64,000 nt of DNA from Planctomycetia bacterium (lineage in GTDB: Bacteria; Planctomycetota; GCA-002687715). The stretch is from NCBI GenBank assembly GCA_005790545.1, contig SXUL01000037.1, positions 1 to 64,000 of the forward strand. The letters run 5' to 3'. Position numbers and translations under genes: made by a program. This document shows, in pieces, positions 53,434-62,430 of this stretch (position 1 is the stretch's first letter; every line of letters begins with the position of its first letter). The notes under the pieces were generated by a model that saw only the letters and a program-made list of their open reading frames with translations, was not told the origin of the DNA and ran no database searches.

Positions 53434-54180
53434 TCAAAGGCGAAGCCCCCCATCGATGACCAGAACCTGCCCGGTCACGTAATCCGAGAGGCCCGAGGCG
53501 AGGTACAGGACGCCACCGGCGACGTCTTCACCTCGGCCGCGGCGACCCACGGCGATGTCCCCGAGCATGGATTCCTTCTGCTCTTCCGTGAGCGCTGAGG
53601 TCATGTCGGTTTCAATGAAACCCGGTGCGATGGCATTCACCAGCACTCCGCGGCTTCCGAACTCCTTGGCAAGGGAACGGGTCATGGCGATGAGCCCACC
53701 CTTGCTGGCGGCGTAGTTCGCCTGACCTGCGTTGCCGTGGATTCCCACCACGGAGGCCATGTTGATGATCCGCGCGCCGCGGTTCTTCAGGAGCGTGCGG
53801 GCCAAAGCGCGAATGAGGGCGAACGCACCCTTCAGGTTCACGTCCACCACGGTGTCCCAATCATCCTCGCTCATGCGCATGACGAGTCCGTCACGCGTCA
53901 CGCCGGCGTTGTTGACAAGAACGTCCACACGACCAAGGTCCGCTTGCAACTGCGCAGCCAGCGCTTGCACGGCATCGAACGAACCCATGTTCACGCCGTA
54001 GGTAAAGACACGTCCACCGTGGACGCGGCACGCTTCCGCTGTGGCATCCACGTTGGAGGTTGAGGTGGCGATGAGCGCAAGATCACAGCCTTCACGTGCC
54101 AGAGCTTCGGCGACGGCACGGCCGATGCCACGCGACGAACCCGTCACCACTGCACACTTGCCCTTGAGACCGAGGTCCAT
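53434..54180 (-). CDS. fabG: 3-oxoacyl-ACP reductase
   Basis: A 248-residue NADPH short-chain dehydrogenase. The cofactor site TGSSRGIG is at residues 13-20, NNAG near 90, and the catalytic Ser (NMASVVG) and YAASK follow in the expected order. The end DYVTGQVLVIDGGLRL is the FabG C-terminus. The ATG 54180 shares one base with the fabD stop (TGATG). Confidence 0.94.
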   Translation of the reverse strand: MDLGLKGKCAVVTGSSRGIGRAVAEALAREGCDLALIATSTSNVDATAEACRVHGGRVFTYGVNMGSFDAVQALAAQLQADLGRVDVLVNNAGVTRDGLVMRMSEDDWDTVVDVNLKGAFALIRALARTLLKNRGARIINMASVVGIHGNAGQANYAASKGGLIAMTRSLAKEFGSRGVLVNAIAPGFIETDMTSALTEEQKESMLGDIAVGRRGRGEDVAGGVLYLASGLSDYVTGQVLVIDGGLRL

Positions 54181-55091
54181 CAGGCCTCCTCCTCGGGGAG
54201 CGCCAGCATGGCGATGCCCGGTGCACACTTCCTCGCGAGCGCAGAGAGCACACGTCCTGGAGGTGGTTCCGCCGCCTCATGGCAACCGGCCGCCTCCAGT
54301 CCACGCATGGTCTCTTCCCAACGGACCGGCTCCACGACCTGCCGCGCCAGCAACATGCGAATGGTCGTCACGTCCTGGACGGGCGCCGCCGTCACGTTGG
54401 ACCAGATCGGGATGCGCGGCGCGTGCATCGTGGTTGCAGCGAGCGCTGCTTCCAGCGCATCGCGCGCCGGAGCCATGAGGGGCGAGTGGAACGCCCCAGC
54501 CACGCTCAACGGGATGCAGCGGCGAATGCCCTCCGCTGTCGCTGCTTCGGGAACGCGCGCGAGGGCCTCGCAATCACCGGACAAGACCACCTGGCCAGGC
54601 GCATTCAGGTTGGCCACCACCAGCACGCCCGCACCGCGCGCGCGAGCACAGACGCGTTCTGCTGCGGCCGGATCGGCTCCCACCAGACTGGTCATCCCGG
54701 AAGGGATACGCGTCGCCGCGTCCTGCATGGCGAGCCCGCGTGCGCGCACAAGTTTCAGCCCGTCCTCGAAGCTGAATGTGCCGGCGAAACAATGAGCCGT
54801 GTATTCCCCCAGGGAAAGCCCCGCCGCTGCCTGGAAGGATGCGTCCTCGAACAGCCCCGCAGCGCGCCGACCGGCGAGCACCGCCAGTGAAGTCACGAAG
54901 ATGGCCGGCTGTGCGTACTCCGTGCGCGTGAGATCTTCGCCGGGCCCCTCACGGACAATGCGCGTGAGCGGGATTCCGAGGATCTCATCCGCCCTGAGAA
55001 AGAGATCCCGCGCTGCGGGGTGCTTCGCGCAGGCGAGCATCCCCATGCCGATCTCCTGGGCTCCCTGTCCGGGAAAGAGCAATGCGCGCAC
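54180..55091 (-). CDS. fabD: Malonyl-CoA:ACP transacylase
   Basis: A 303-residue transferase that loads malonyl onto ACP. The N-terminal FPGQGAQ, the nucleophile Ser93 in GLSLGEYTA, the catalytic His in VAGAFHSPLM (near 203) and the PIWSNVTA motif are in the expected places. It precedes fabG with a TGATG overlap and follows fabH by nine bases. Confidence 0.94.
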   Translation of the reverse strand: MRALLFPGQGAQEIGMGMLACAKHPAARDLFLRADEILGIPLTRIVREGPGEDLTRTEYAQPAIFVTSLAVLAGRRAAGLFEDASFQAAAGLSLGEYTAHCFAGTFSFEDGLKLVRARGLAMQDAATRIPSGMTSLVGADPAAAERVCARARGAGVLVVANLNAPGQVVLSGDCEALARVPEAATAEGIRRCIPLSVAGAFHSPLMAPARDALEAALAATTMHAPRIPIWSNVTAAPVQDVTTIRMLLARQVVEPVRWEETMRGLEAAGCHEAAEPPPGRVLSALARKCAPGIAMLALPEEEA

Positions 55092-55100
55092 GGGTGATCC

Positions 55101-56087
55101 TCACCAACGCAGCAGCACGGAGCCCCAAGTGAGCCCGGCGCCGAAGGCCAGCAGTGAAACGTATTTGTCCTCGAGCAGGCGGCCTGCACGGCGAGCTTCA
55201 TCCAGGGCGATACCCACACTGGCGCCAGACGTGTTGCCGTACTTCTCGAGGTTCATGAAGATGCGTTCTTCAGGAAAATCGAGTTTCCTCAAAGCCGATT
55301 CGATGATGCGGTAATTCACCTGATGCGGCACGACGAGCCCGAAGTCGTCCACCTTGAGCGCGTGCTGGCGCATCTGGCGTTCAACGAGTTCGCGGAATTT
55401 CTCGACAGCAAACTTGTAGGTCTCGTTGCCCTTGATGACGAGCTTGTTCTCGCGCGCATCAAGGAGTTCGTGCGTCAGCGGTTTTCTGGAGCCACCTGCG
55501 CGGATGTACATCGTCTCCACACCCGTGCCGTCCGCGCCGAGGAAACTCTCGAGGATGCGTCCGCGCGGAGCGTCGGGTGAGAGCACGACCGCTCCCGCTC
55601 CATCACCAAAGAGGATGCAACTCGAGCGATCTTCGTAGTTGGCGATGCGGCTCATGCATTCGCCGCCGATCACGAGTGCGCGTTCACTGCGGCCTGACTC
55701 GACCATGGCTGTGCCGAGCGTCAACGCGGTCACGAATCCGGGGCAAGCTGCGTTGATATCCAGCGCCATCGCCTCGCGGCAGCCCAGTGCTTTCTGCACA
55801 AAACAGGCCGTGCCCGGCACGTGCTGGTCCGGAGTGACGGTCGCCACGATGATGAGATCGATGCTCTCGGGCAGCACGCCTGCGTCCTCAAGCGCACGCC
55901 GACCAGCCGCAATGCAGAGGTCGCTCGTGGCCTGCTCTGGTGCAGCGATCCGTCGTTCACGCATGCCGGTGCGTGTAAAGATCCACTCGTCCGACGTGTC
56001 CACCATCTTCTCGAGATCGTGGTTGCTGAGAACCCTCTCGGGAACATAGGACCCGGTTCCCAAGATGCCGACCGGACGGGTCTTCAT
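55101..56087 (-). CDS. fabH: 3-oxoacyl-ACP synthase III
   Basis: A 328-residue enzyme that starts fatty-acid synthesis from acetyl-CoA and malonyl-ACP. The triad is visible: Cys115 in INAACPGF, His in VPHQVNYRI, Asn in YGNTSGAS. DEWIFTRTGMRERRI is the FabH CoA-side signature. The ATG overlaps the plsX stop (ATGA). Confidence 0.95.
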   Translation of the reverse strand: MKTRPVGILGTGSYVPERVLSNHDLEKMVDTSDEWIFTRTGMRERRIAAPEQATSDLCIAAGRRALEDAGVLPESIDLIIVATVTPDQHVPGTACFVQKALGCREAMALDINAACPGFVTALTLGTAMVESGRSERALVIGGECMSRIANYEDRSSCILFGDGAGAVVLSPDAPRGRILESFLGADGTGVETMYIRAGGSRKPLTHELLDARENKLVIKGNETYKFAVEKFRELVERQMRQHALKVDDFGLVVPHQVNYRIIESALRKLDFPEERIFMNLEKYGNTSGASVGIALDEARRAGRLLEDKYVSLLAFGAGLTWGSVLLRW

Positions 56088-57088
56088 GATGCCGACTCTT
56101 CGTGCGTGGCAGCGATGTCGCGGGTCATGGCCGCAAGAGCCCCGCTTCTGTGGATGCGCGCGGCCTGAAGAATCGCATTGCGGACCGCTTTCGGGCCCGA
56201 CCGCCCGTGAGCGATCAGGACCAGCTTGTTGATGCCAAGGAGCGGCGCCCCGCCATGCTCCGAGTAATCAAGAGCATGCTGGAAGCGCTTGTACGCATCC
56301 ATTGCTTCCGTTCCTGATGCGGCAATGATCTTGCCCAGATCACCGAGTCTGTGGGCCACCATTTCATGCAGGCCTTCGGCGGTTTTCAGAATCACGTTGC
56401 CCGTGAAACCCTCGGCAACAATCACATGGCAGTCGCCCGTGAAGACATCGTTGCCTTCAATGTTCCCGACAAAATCGATGTGTCCGATACCTGCGAGCAT
56501 CTCGCCCGTTTCCTGCAGAAGGGAGGTTCCCTTCCCTTCCTCGCTGCCGATGTTCATGAGCCCGACGCGCGGCTTCGCGACATCGAGCATGCGCCGCGCA
56601 TATTCTGCTGCGAGGATCCCGTAGTGAAAAAGATGGATCGACTTGCAGTGCAAGTTGGCGCCCGCGTCGCACAGCACCACCGGGCCGCGCAGGCTCGGCA
56701 GGGTGACGGCGATCCCGGGACGACGAACACCCGGGATGAGCCTGATGAACACCGTTGCAGCAGCCACGGCCGCGCCGGTGTTGCCAGCGGCGACGAGCCC
56801 GTCGGCTCGCTGATCGCGCACGAGTTCCGCGGCACGCCGGATGGAGGAGTCCTCTTTCCGTACGGCGTCGGTTGCGGCATCTCCTCCGCCGACGACCTCG
56901 CTGGCAGCGACCACCTCCAGGCGCGGCGAATCGAATCCACCGAGTTCCCGGCGTAGCGCCCCCGGATCTCCAACCAGGAGCACGGAGACTTCGGCGTCAC
57001 GCTCCAATGCTTCGCGCGCACCGGCGACAGTTGCCACGGGTGCGTGATCGCCTCCCATGGCGTCCAGTGCGATGCGCGCCGTGGTCAT
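56084..57088 (-). CDS. plsX: Phosphate acyltransferase PlsX
   Basis: A 334-residue peripheral membrane enzyme turning acyl-ACP into acyl-phosphate for phospholipid synthesis. It has 'IALDAMGGDHAP' at the N-terminus, 'ASGNTGA'-like AAGNTGAAV, 'DAGANLHCKSIHLFHYG', the 'NIGSEEGKG' motif and 'ALDYSEHGGAPLLG'. The ATG 57088 (MTTARIALDAMGG) is chosen; the longer reading overlaps rpmF. The order rpmF-plsX-fabH is widely conserved. Confidence 0.93.
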   Translation of the reverse strand: MTTARIALDAMGGDHAPVATVAGAREALERDAEVSVLLVGDPGALRRELGGFDSPRLEVVAASEVVGGGDAATDAVRKEDSSIRRAAELVRDQRADGLVAAGNTGAAVAAATVFIRLIPGVRRPGIAVTLPSLRGPVVLCDAGANLHCKSIHLFHYGILAAEYARRMLDVAKPRVGLMNIGSEEGKGTSLLQETGEMLAGIGHIDFVGNIEGNDVFTGDCHVIVAEGFTGNVILKTAEGLHEMVAHRLGDLGKIIAASGTEAMDAYKRFQHALDYSEHGGAPLLGINKLVLIAHGRSGPKAVRNAILQAARIHRSGALAAMTRDIAATHEESAS

Positions 57089-57111
57089 GCTCGCGGCAGC
57101 CTGCTCATAGC

Positions 57112-57294
57112 TCAGAAGCTCGAAGTTTCGACCACAGCCTTGCCGGCGTAGTGCCCGCAGTTGTGGCAGACGCGATGGGCCGGAATGGCCGCTTGGCAGT
57201 TGGCGCAACGTGCGAGGCAGAGCTTCGGCAATGCCTGATGCGAACGCCGCATGCGGCGGCGCATCTTGCTGGTCTTTTTCTTGGGTACGGCCAT
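57112..57294 (-). CDS. rpmF: Ribosomal protein L32
   Basis: A 60-residue 50S protein with the N-terminal MAVPKKKTSKMRRRMRRSH and a zinc ribbon formed by Cys30, Cys33, Cys43 and Cys46 (CANC, then HRVCHNCGHY). It lies 23 bases before plsX. The usual upstream yceD (DUF177) is absent; the 211 bases to recA hold no gene, only GC-rich inverted repeats. Confidence 0.93.
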   Translation of the reverse strand: MAVPKKKTSKMRRRMRRSHQALPKLCLARCANCQAAIPAHRVCHNCGHYAGKAVVETSSF

Positions 57295-57505
57295 GTCGTT
57301 TCTCCGCGCACCAGTCCCCGTTCAGAGAACGACCGGGACACCAGATCCCCCAACGAGATCCGGATGTGCGCCGGCATTGTGCCAACTCCCGGCAGATTTT
57401 CACGGGGCCACCTGGTGCCCCCCGGTTTTCAGAACCCTGTCACGCGGACCCAGCTCACGCCCCCTGTTGCGCAAGGGGCGCGGAGCCAGTCACTTGAGCA
57501 CCGGT

Positions 57506-58648
57506 TCAGGCAGCGCCGTCCGATTTGGCGACAACATCGGCCCCCTTGGCGAGCACGGCGGCACGGATCTTCGCGAGCAAGACCGGATTCTCTTTCATGA
57601 GATCACGGCTGCGTTCCCTTCCCTGCCCGAGCTTCTCCTCCCCGTAGCTGAACCACGAGCCGGACTTCTCAACGATGCCTGCGGCCACCGCAAGATCGAG
57701 CACATCTCCGGCCGCCGAGATCCCCTCGCTGTAAAGGATGTCGAACTCGACCACGCGGAATGGTGGCGCGATCTTGTTCTTGACAACCGTCACCTTGGTG
57801 CGGTTGCCGACCACTTCCTCTCCATCCTTGATCTTGCCAATGCGCCGGATGTCGAGACGGCATGTGGCATAGAACTTGAGCGCGCGTCCACCGGTGGTGG
57901 TTTCAGGGCTGCCAAACATCACCCCGATCTTCTCGCGGATCTGGTTGATGAAGATGAGACAGCAGTTGGAGCGCGCGACCGCTGCGGTGAGCTTTCTGAG
58001 CGCCTGAGACATGAGACGCGCCTGCAATCCCACGTGGGAATCGCCCATCTCACCTTCCAGTTCGGCCTTGGGAACCAGGGCGGCCACGGAGTCGACGACA
58101 ACAACATCCACGGCGCCGGAGCGCACCAGCATCTCGGTGATCTCGAGAGCTTGTTCCCCCGTGTCCGGCTGACTCACGAGCACATTCTGGAAGTCCACAC
58201 CGAGCTTCCGTGCATAAGCAGGATCGAGTGCGTGTTCGGCGTCGATGAATGCACAGACGCCGCCTTCCTTCTGAGCACTGGCCACTACGTGCAGTGTGAG
58301 TGTGGTCTTGCCCGAGGATTCCGGTCCGTAGATCTCGATGATGCGTCCGCGCGGAAGCCCCTTGCCGCCGAGCGCAAGATCGAGTGAGAGAGCACCCGTG
58401 CTGATGCCACGGATGTCTTCATTGCTTCTCTCACCGAGACGCATGATCGAGCCCTTGCCGAACTGCGTCTCGATCTGCACGAGCGTCGAACTCAGCATCT
58501 GGTTCTTGCCCGCTTGTTGCTTCTGCACGTCGCCAAGGCTTGGTGCCGCCAGCGGTTTCGCCACGACGCGTTCTGGCGTCTTGGCCGCTGCTGCCGGAAC
58601 CACAGGTTGTCTTGCCGCCGCCATCCCGCCCCGATCCGTTGTCACCAT
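57506..58648 (-). CDS. recA: Recombinase RecA with N-terminal extension
   Basis: A 380-residue ATP-dependent strand-exchange protein. Walker A is GPESSGKTT at 108-116. [47 protein letters not shown] and the GGRALKFYA segment all follow. Compared with E. coli the ATPase site is displaced by about 42 residues because of an Ala/Pro-rich head (residues 1-45). Met51 begins the conserved core, so a shorter start is possible, although the ATG at 58648 reads straight through. It should support repair and the SOS response. No recognised LexA box was found upstream. Confidence 0.94.
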   Translation of the reverse strand: MVTTDRGGMAAARQPVVPAAAAKTPERVVAKPLAAPSLGDVQKQQAGKNQMLSSTLVQIETQFGKGSIMRLGERSNEDIRGISTGALSLDLALGGKGLPRGRIIEIYGPESSGKTTLTLHVVASAQKEGGVCAFIDAEHALDPAYARKLGVDFQNVLVSQPDTGEQALEITEMLVRSGAVDVVVVDSVAALVPKAELEGEMGDSHVGLQARLMSQALRKLTAAVARSNCCLIFINQIREKIGVMFGSPETTTGGRALKFYATCRLDIRRIGKIKDGEEVVGNRTKVTVVKNKIAPPFRVVEFDILYSEGISAAGDVLDLAVAAGIVEKSGSWFSYGEEKLGQGRERSRDLMKENPVLLAKIRAAVLAKGADVVAKSDGAA

Positions 58649-58758
58649 GAAAAAACCTCCCGCTGGACCCCGCCGCACCTCGCGACGGACCGCGCCGTCA
58701 CGCATCTTCGCGACGTCGGCATCCTACCAGAGCGGGAGGACAGTGCCCATACAAATAC

Positions 58759-59331
58759 CTAACGCATGACGTAATGTTGCAAGGGCGTATAGCTGACCCC
58801 ATCGGGATGCTCAAAACTCTGGAAAAGACCAGCCTCGCGTGCCGCAAAGTGCCCGAATTCCCGCCGCACGGCGGGGCCCATCTTGGCCGCAAGCCCGAGG
58901 GTCTCCTTGCCCTTGCGAACGCGCCCCAAGGTGACGTGGGGACTCCAAACTCCGCGCTCCTGGCGCCAGCCGCAGAGTTCGAGATTCTCGTCGAGACGGG
59001 AGCGCAGTTGTCGCAGGCGCGCATCGTCATCCGGCGTGAGTCCGCGCACGCCACAATGAACAACACGCAACTCCTCCATGCTGGGTGAGCCGGTCAACCC
59101 GACCACGACGAGGTTCATGGCCTTGGTCCCGGCGAAGGCGCGTGCTCCCGCCCGCACAACGTCGACGAGGTCACGGTCAAGGACTTCGCCCACGAAGCGC
59201 ATGGTGATGTGAAGATTATCGTCGGGAACCCATGTGACACGTGCACCACCCGCCGCGAGCCGCTCTCCTTCTTCGACCAAGCGCGCCCGCAGTTTCACCG
59301 GCAGGGTGAGAGCAAAAAAAGTGCGTGCCAT
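58759..59331 (-). CDS. thpR: 2'-5' RNA ligase family / RNA 2',3'-cyclic phosphodiesterase
   Basis: A 190-residue 2H phosphoesterase. The two catalytic H-x-T motifs are at residues 41 (LHITM) and 132 (HVTLGRV). The start 'MARTFFALTLP' is the standard ThpR N-terminus. The family opens 2',3'-cyclic phosphates on RNA ends and can ligate 2'-5' bonds in reverse. The ATG 59331 shares a base with the upstream stop (TGATG). It is upstream of recA by ~110 bases on the same strand. Confidence 0.88.
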   Translation of the reverse strand: MARTFFALTLPVKLRARLVEEGERLAAGGARVTWVPDDNLHITMRFVGEVLDRDLVDVVRAGARAFAGTKAMNLVVVGLTGSPSMEELRVVHCGVRGLTPDDDARLRQLRSRLDENLELCGWRQERGVWSPHVTLGRVRKGKETLGLAAKMGPAVRREFGHFAAREAGLFQSFEHPDGVSYTPLQHYVMR

Positions 59332-61193
59332 CAGTTCAGCGTGACCACAACAGAGCTCTGAGTCGAACTCGCTGTCGTCTGCACCGCGAGCGTGAAAGTG
59401 TAAGTCCCCGCTGGCAGGCCTGTAGGAACAGTCCATTCGAGGCTCTGACATCCGTTGCCCGCATGAAGCACCGGGGTCATTTGCGGGAGCCACGGCAGAA
59501 GATCCAGATTCAGGAGGCCCAGATGCGGCGCCGTCATGCTGAGCCCCAGCCACTGCAACGAAGCGAGGCCTTGGCCAAGGCGCAAGGCCGCTTCAAGCTG
59601 GATGGCGGAACCGGCGGATGCCAATGTGCCAGCAGCCTGCACGGTGGCCAGATCGCCCGCCGCGGAGGAATTGAACGCAAGCACTTCCGCTGCAGCGGTC
59701 ACCAGTCCGGCTGGATCACGCACCAGCGGTTGCACGCGATAGAAGGCGCCCGGCAGGAGCCCTCCGAGCACCTCGCGCTGGCAGGCCCGCGCTCCGCGTT
59801 GTCCCGCGAGAGTCTGATTCAACAGCGGGGCCTTTCCCCAAGTTCCTTCGAGGGTCACGGGATCAGCCGGTCGCCCGAGGGTGTCGACGCTGACTTGCAA
59901 CGCGGTATTCGCCCCTCCTCCGGGAGCGAAAAGAACGCTGGGGACGGGTGGCGGGGTGGAGTCGAACACCACTGTCTTTCCTGGTGGCAACGGACAATAG
60001 AGCGGATCGCCCACAAACAACGAACGCCAGAGCACCGTCGGATCACTCACGGCAGCCGCCTCGGCAAAGGTCCGCCCGTCCAGAAGTCCCTTGATGAAGA
60101 GCTCCGGGAAAGGATGGCCCGTGAGATAAGGCTCGGCGATCACACCCACCACAGCACTTGCGCCGCGCCGAAGCGCCATGCCTCCAAAACTCCCCGGAGC
60201 CAAGTCGCGTACTCCCGCGAGGGAATTGCTGTTCAAGTCGCAGGCGGCGCTGCCAGCCTTCCACCACCACGCATCGTGATAGGTCGCGTAGTTGTACCAG
60301 CCGTAATAGAAGAGCGCGTCGAGAGCCGTCACCGCGCTGTTGCCGTTGCTGAACATCGCGCCCGGCTGTCCGATCTCGAGATCAGTGCTCGTGTTTTCCC
60401 ACCACAAAGGAAACCCGGTCATCCACTGGGTGGCATACGCCATGTCGCTGTCCGCCTGCGCATAGGACGGCGCATGAAACTGCGGCCACGGAAGCGCTGC
60501 GGGATTCGCATACGTGGAGAAACGGGTGTCGACGTAGATACGGCCACCGTAAGCACCCGCCGCCGTGTGGAGGTATTGATCGCCGTAGCGCGCACCCTCG
60601 ACGAGATCGAGCGCCTCCTCGGCCGTAGGGCCATCCAGCCGCGCCACGAGGTACATGTGCTGGCCGTTGAAGAAGAACTGATGCTGAAAATGGGCCCACT
60701 CCGGAGCCATTCCCGGCTGGGCATCAAACATTGTGTTGGCTGACCAGTACGTGGCGAACGGCATGCTCACAGCACTGGTGAAAACACTCGGCGTCATCAT
60801 GGCTTGATCCACAGAGCGTGTGGATGCAGCGCCGGCATTCATGGCATATGGAACACCATGGCAGAAAAGCAAGGTCGTGATCTGAGTGACCCCAAGGGCC
60901 TGTACGCGCGACATCACAGGCACCTTCAGCTCATTGTAGAAGGCCGCATAGCTCCCGAAGGTGGTGCCGGATGTGCTCAGCGCGAGCGGCATGAGGTTGC
61001 TGTATGGCACGCCACGCAAGGACGCGTAGCGCAAAGCAACATCGATCGAGTCCGAGACGCCATTCCCGTTGCCGTCCGGCATGGACGCATTCGAGATCAC
61101 GAGAATGCGCGCCGGATCCAGCCACGCGGGTACTTGTCCTGCAATGCCGGCACAGAGGATTCCGACTGTGAGTCCCGCGCTGAGCCAGTGCAT
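59331..61193 (-). CDS. TIGR03790-like exported protein
   Basis: A 620-residue exported protein. The signal peptide ends near residue 20 (GILCAGIAGQ). The N-terminal half has the TIGR03790 pattern: a first strand 'RILVISNASMPDGNGNGVSDSIDVALRYASLRGVPYSNLMPL', then 'THMLLCHGVP'-like LLFCHGVPYAMN, and 'GALAVVGVIAEPY'-like ASAVVGVIAEPYLTGH. The C-terminal ~200 residues form two beta-sandwich (fibronectin-like) segments ending in a Ser/Thr-rich tail. The family has no known reaction; its fold suggests a peptidase- or caspase-like origin. The ATG 61193 is chosen for the signal. Coupled to thpR. Confidence 0.7.
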   Translation of the reverse strand: MHWLSAGLTVGILCAGIAGQVPAWLDPARILVISNASMPDGNGNGVSDSIDVALRYASLRGVPYSNLMPLALSTSGTTFGSYAAFYNELKVPVMSRVQALGVTQITTLLFCHGVPYAMNAGAASTRSVDQAMMTPSVFTSAVSMPFATYWSANTMFDAQPGMAPEWAHFQHQFFFNGQHMYLVARLDGPTAEEALDLVEGARYGDQYLHTAAGAYGGRIYVDTRFSTYANPAALPWPQFHAPSYAQADSDMAYATQWMTGFPLWWENTSTDLEIGQPGAMFSNGNSAVTALDALFYYGWYNYATYHDAWWWKAGSAACDLNSNSLAGVRDLAPGSFGGMALRRGASAVVGVIAEPYLTGHPFPELFIKGLLDGRTFAEAAAVSDPTVLWRSLFVGDPLYCPLPPGKTVVFDSTPPPVPSVLFAPGGGANTALQVSVDTLGRPADPVTLEGTWGKAPLLNQTLAGQRGARACQREVLGGLLPGAFYRVQPLVRDPAGLVTAAAEVLAFNSSAAGDLATVQAAGTLASAGSAIQLEAALRLGQGLASLQWLGLSMTAPHLGLLNLDLLPWLPQMTPVLHAGNGCQSLEWTVPTGLPAGTYTFTLAVQTTASSTQSSVVVTLN

Positions 61194-61194
61194 C

Positions 61195-62430
61195 TCAGTC
61201 CTCGAGGAGCACGCCGGCGTTCTCGGGATCAAAGCTGCCATCGGGCGTCACGATGACCCAGTCGGCCATGCGCTCGAGGGAATGCCACGACTCTGAACCC
61301 TGACTGAGGGCCGGTACATCCCGCGGGACACTCAGCAACTTCGCCAGCACTTCTCCGGGGCGCAGAGCCAGTGCCTCAAACCACATGTACTCCGAGCCGG
61401 TGCTTTCGCTGGCGCGCTCGTAAGCGAGCTTGATGTGAAACTGCCAGCCGCAGCCACGACGCAGCGCGAACAATTGGCCGAAAACTGAAAACCGATGTTG
61501 AGAGAGCGAACGTTGACGATCCGATTCTTCGCGAGTCTTGAAGAGAACGACATCCTCAGCCATGCGCGCAATCGCATCCCTCGGACTGCCTGAGCCATCC
61601 TCCGCGAGCAGAATCCACGCTTTCAAATCGTGATCACCGCGACCATCGCGGCCGCCGGCAATGTCTGCGGGAAAGCGAGTCAGAGCTTCCTCAGCGTCCA
61701 TGATCCGGATACGGATGGATTCCCCGAGTTCCATGACGCCGTCGGAGTCGGGTTCCACGTTCCCGAGCAGGGCATCCACGACCGCATCAATGAGCTCACA
61801 TGCTTCGCGATGGTCATCGCCCGGCACGGCGAGGAGCTCGATTTCGGGGATGCCGGCTCGCGCAAGCCCGTGCGTGTGCAACCACGACCCGCCGCGCCCC
61901 GGCACATTGTGAATGGCGTAGAGCGCGCTGTTCCTGGGCGGCACCACCGAACTGGCCAATTCGCGCACGCTTCGCCCCGAGAGGACGCACAGTGCTCCGT
62001 CGTCATAAACCGCGGGCAACCCGGGTACGGATGCGGCAGCGAGCACACGCATCAGGTCGTGCAGGGTGTGTGCGGGGCGCTTCGGGTCGAGCTGTGAACG
62101 GACCCCGATCAACCAACTGGACTTCGCAGCTTCGCGCCGTTCCTCCTCGTCGTCGATCCAACTCTTCACGAGTTCGTCAGGAAGTTCGCCGCGCTCCTCA
62201 GCCCAGATCATCACCGGCTCATCGATGCCTCGAATTTCGATCACACGTCCCCATGGAGAATCATCCGTGGGGTCGAGTTCCTGAAGCTCTTTCACCGCGC
62301 CGAAGGTGCTCTCGATGGCGAGTCGGATCTCCTCCTCGTTCGGGCACTCACGCTCGGGCCAGAACCCGAAGAGCACACAGGGTTCCTGTGTTGCTTGCTC
62401 CTCTTCCTGGCGTGGTGCGTCTGACATCAC
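61195..62430 (-). CDS. DUF4026/DUF2314-like protein
   Basis: A 411-residue soluble protein. The N-terminal two thirds recall DUF4026 (WLHTHGLARAGIPEIELL block), and the C-terminal ~110 residues (EYMWFEALALRPGEVLAKLL, then SLERMADWVIVTPDG) match DUF2314-type domains. Neither family has a known biochemical role. The start is GTG 62430 (overlapping mltA as GTGA) or the ATG one codon on. A middle segment runs 'LIGVRSQLDPKRPAHTLHDL'. No signal peptide is present. Confidence 0.62.
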   Translation of the reverse strand: MMSDAPRQEEEQATQEPCVLFGFWPERECPNEEEIRLAIESTFGAVKELQELDPTDDSPWGRVIEIRGIDEPVMIWAEERGELPDELVKSWIDDEEERREAAKSSWLIGVRSQLDPKRPAHTLHDLMRVLAAASVPGLPAVYDDGALCVLSGRSVRELASSVVPPRNSALYAIHNVPGRGGSWLHTHGLARAGIPEIELLAVPGDDHREACELIDAVVDALLGNVEPDSDGVMELGESIRIRIMDAEEALTRFPADIAGGRDGRGDHDLKAWILLAEDGSGSPRDAIARMAEDVVLFKTREESDRQRSLSQHRFSVFGQLFALRRGCGWQFHIKLAYERASESTGSEYMWFEALALRPGEVLAKLLSVPRDVPALSQGSESWHSLERMADWVIVTPDGSFDPENAGVLLED

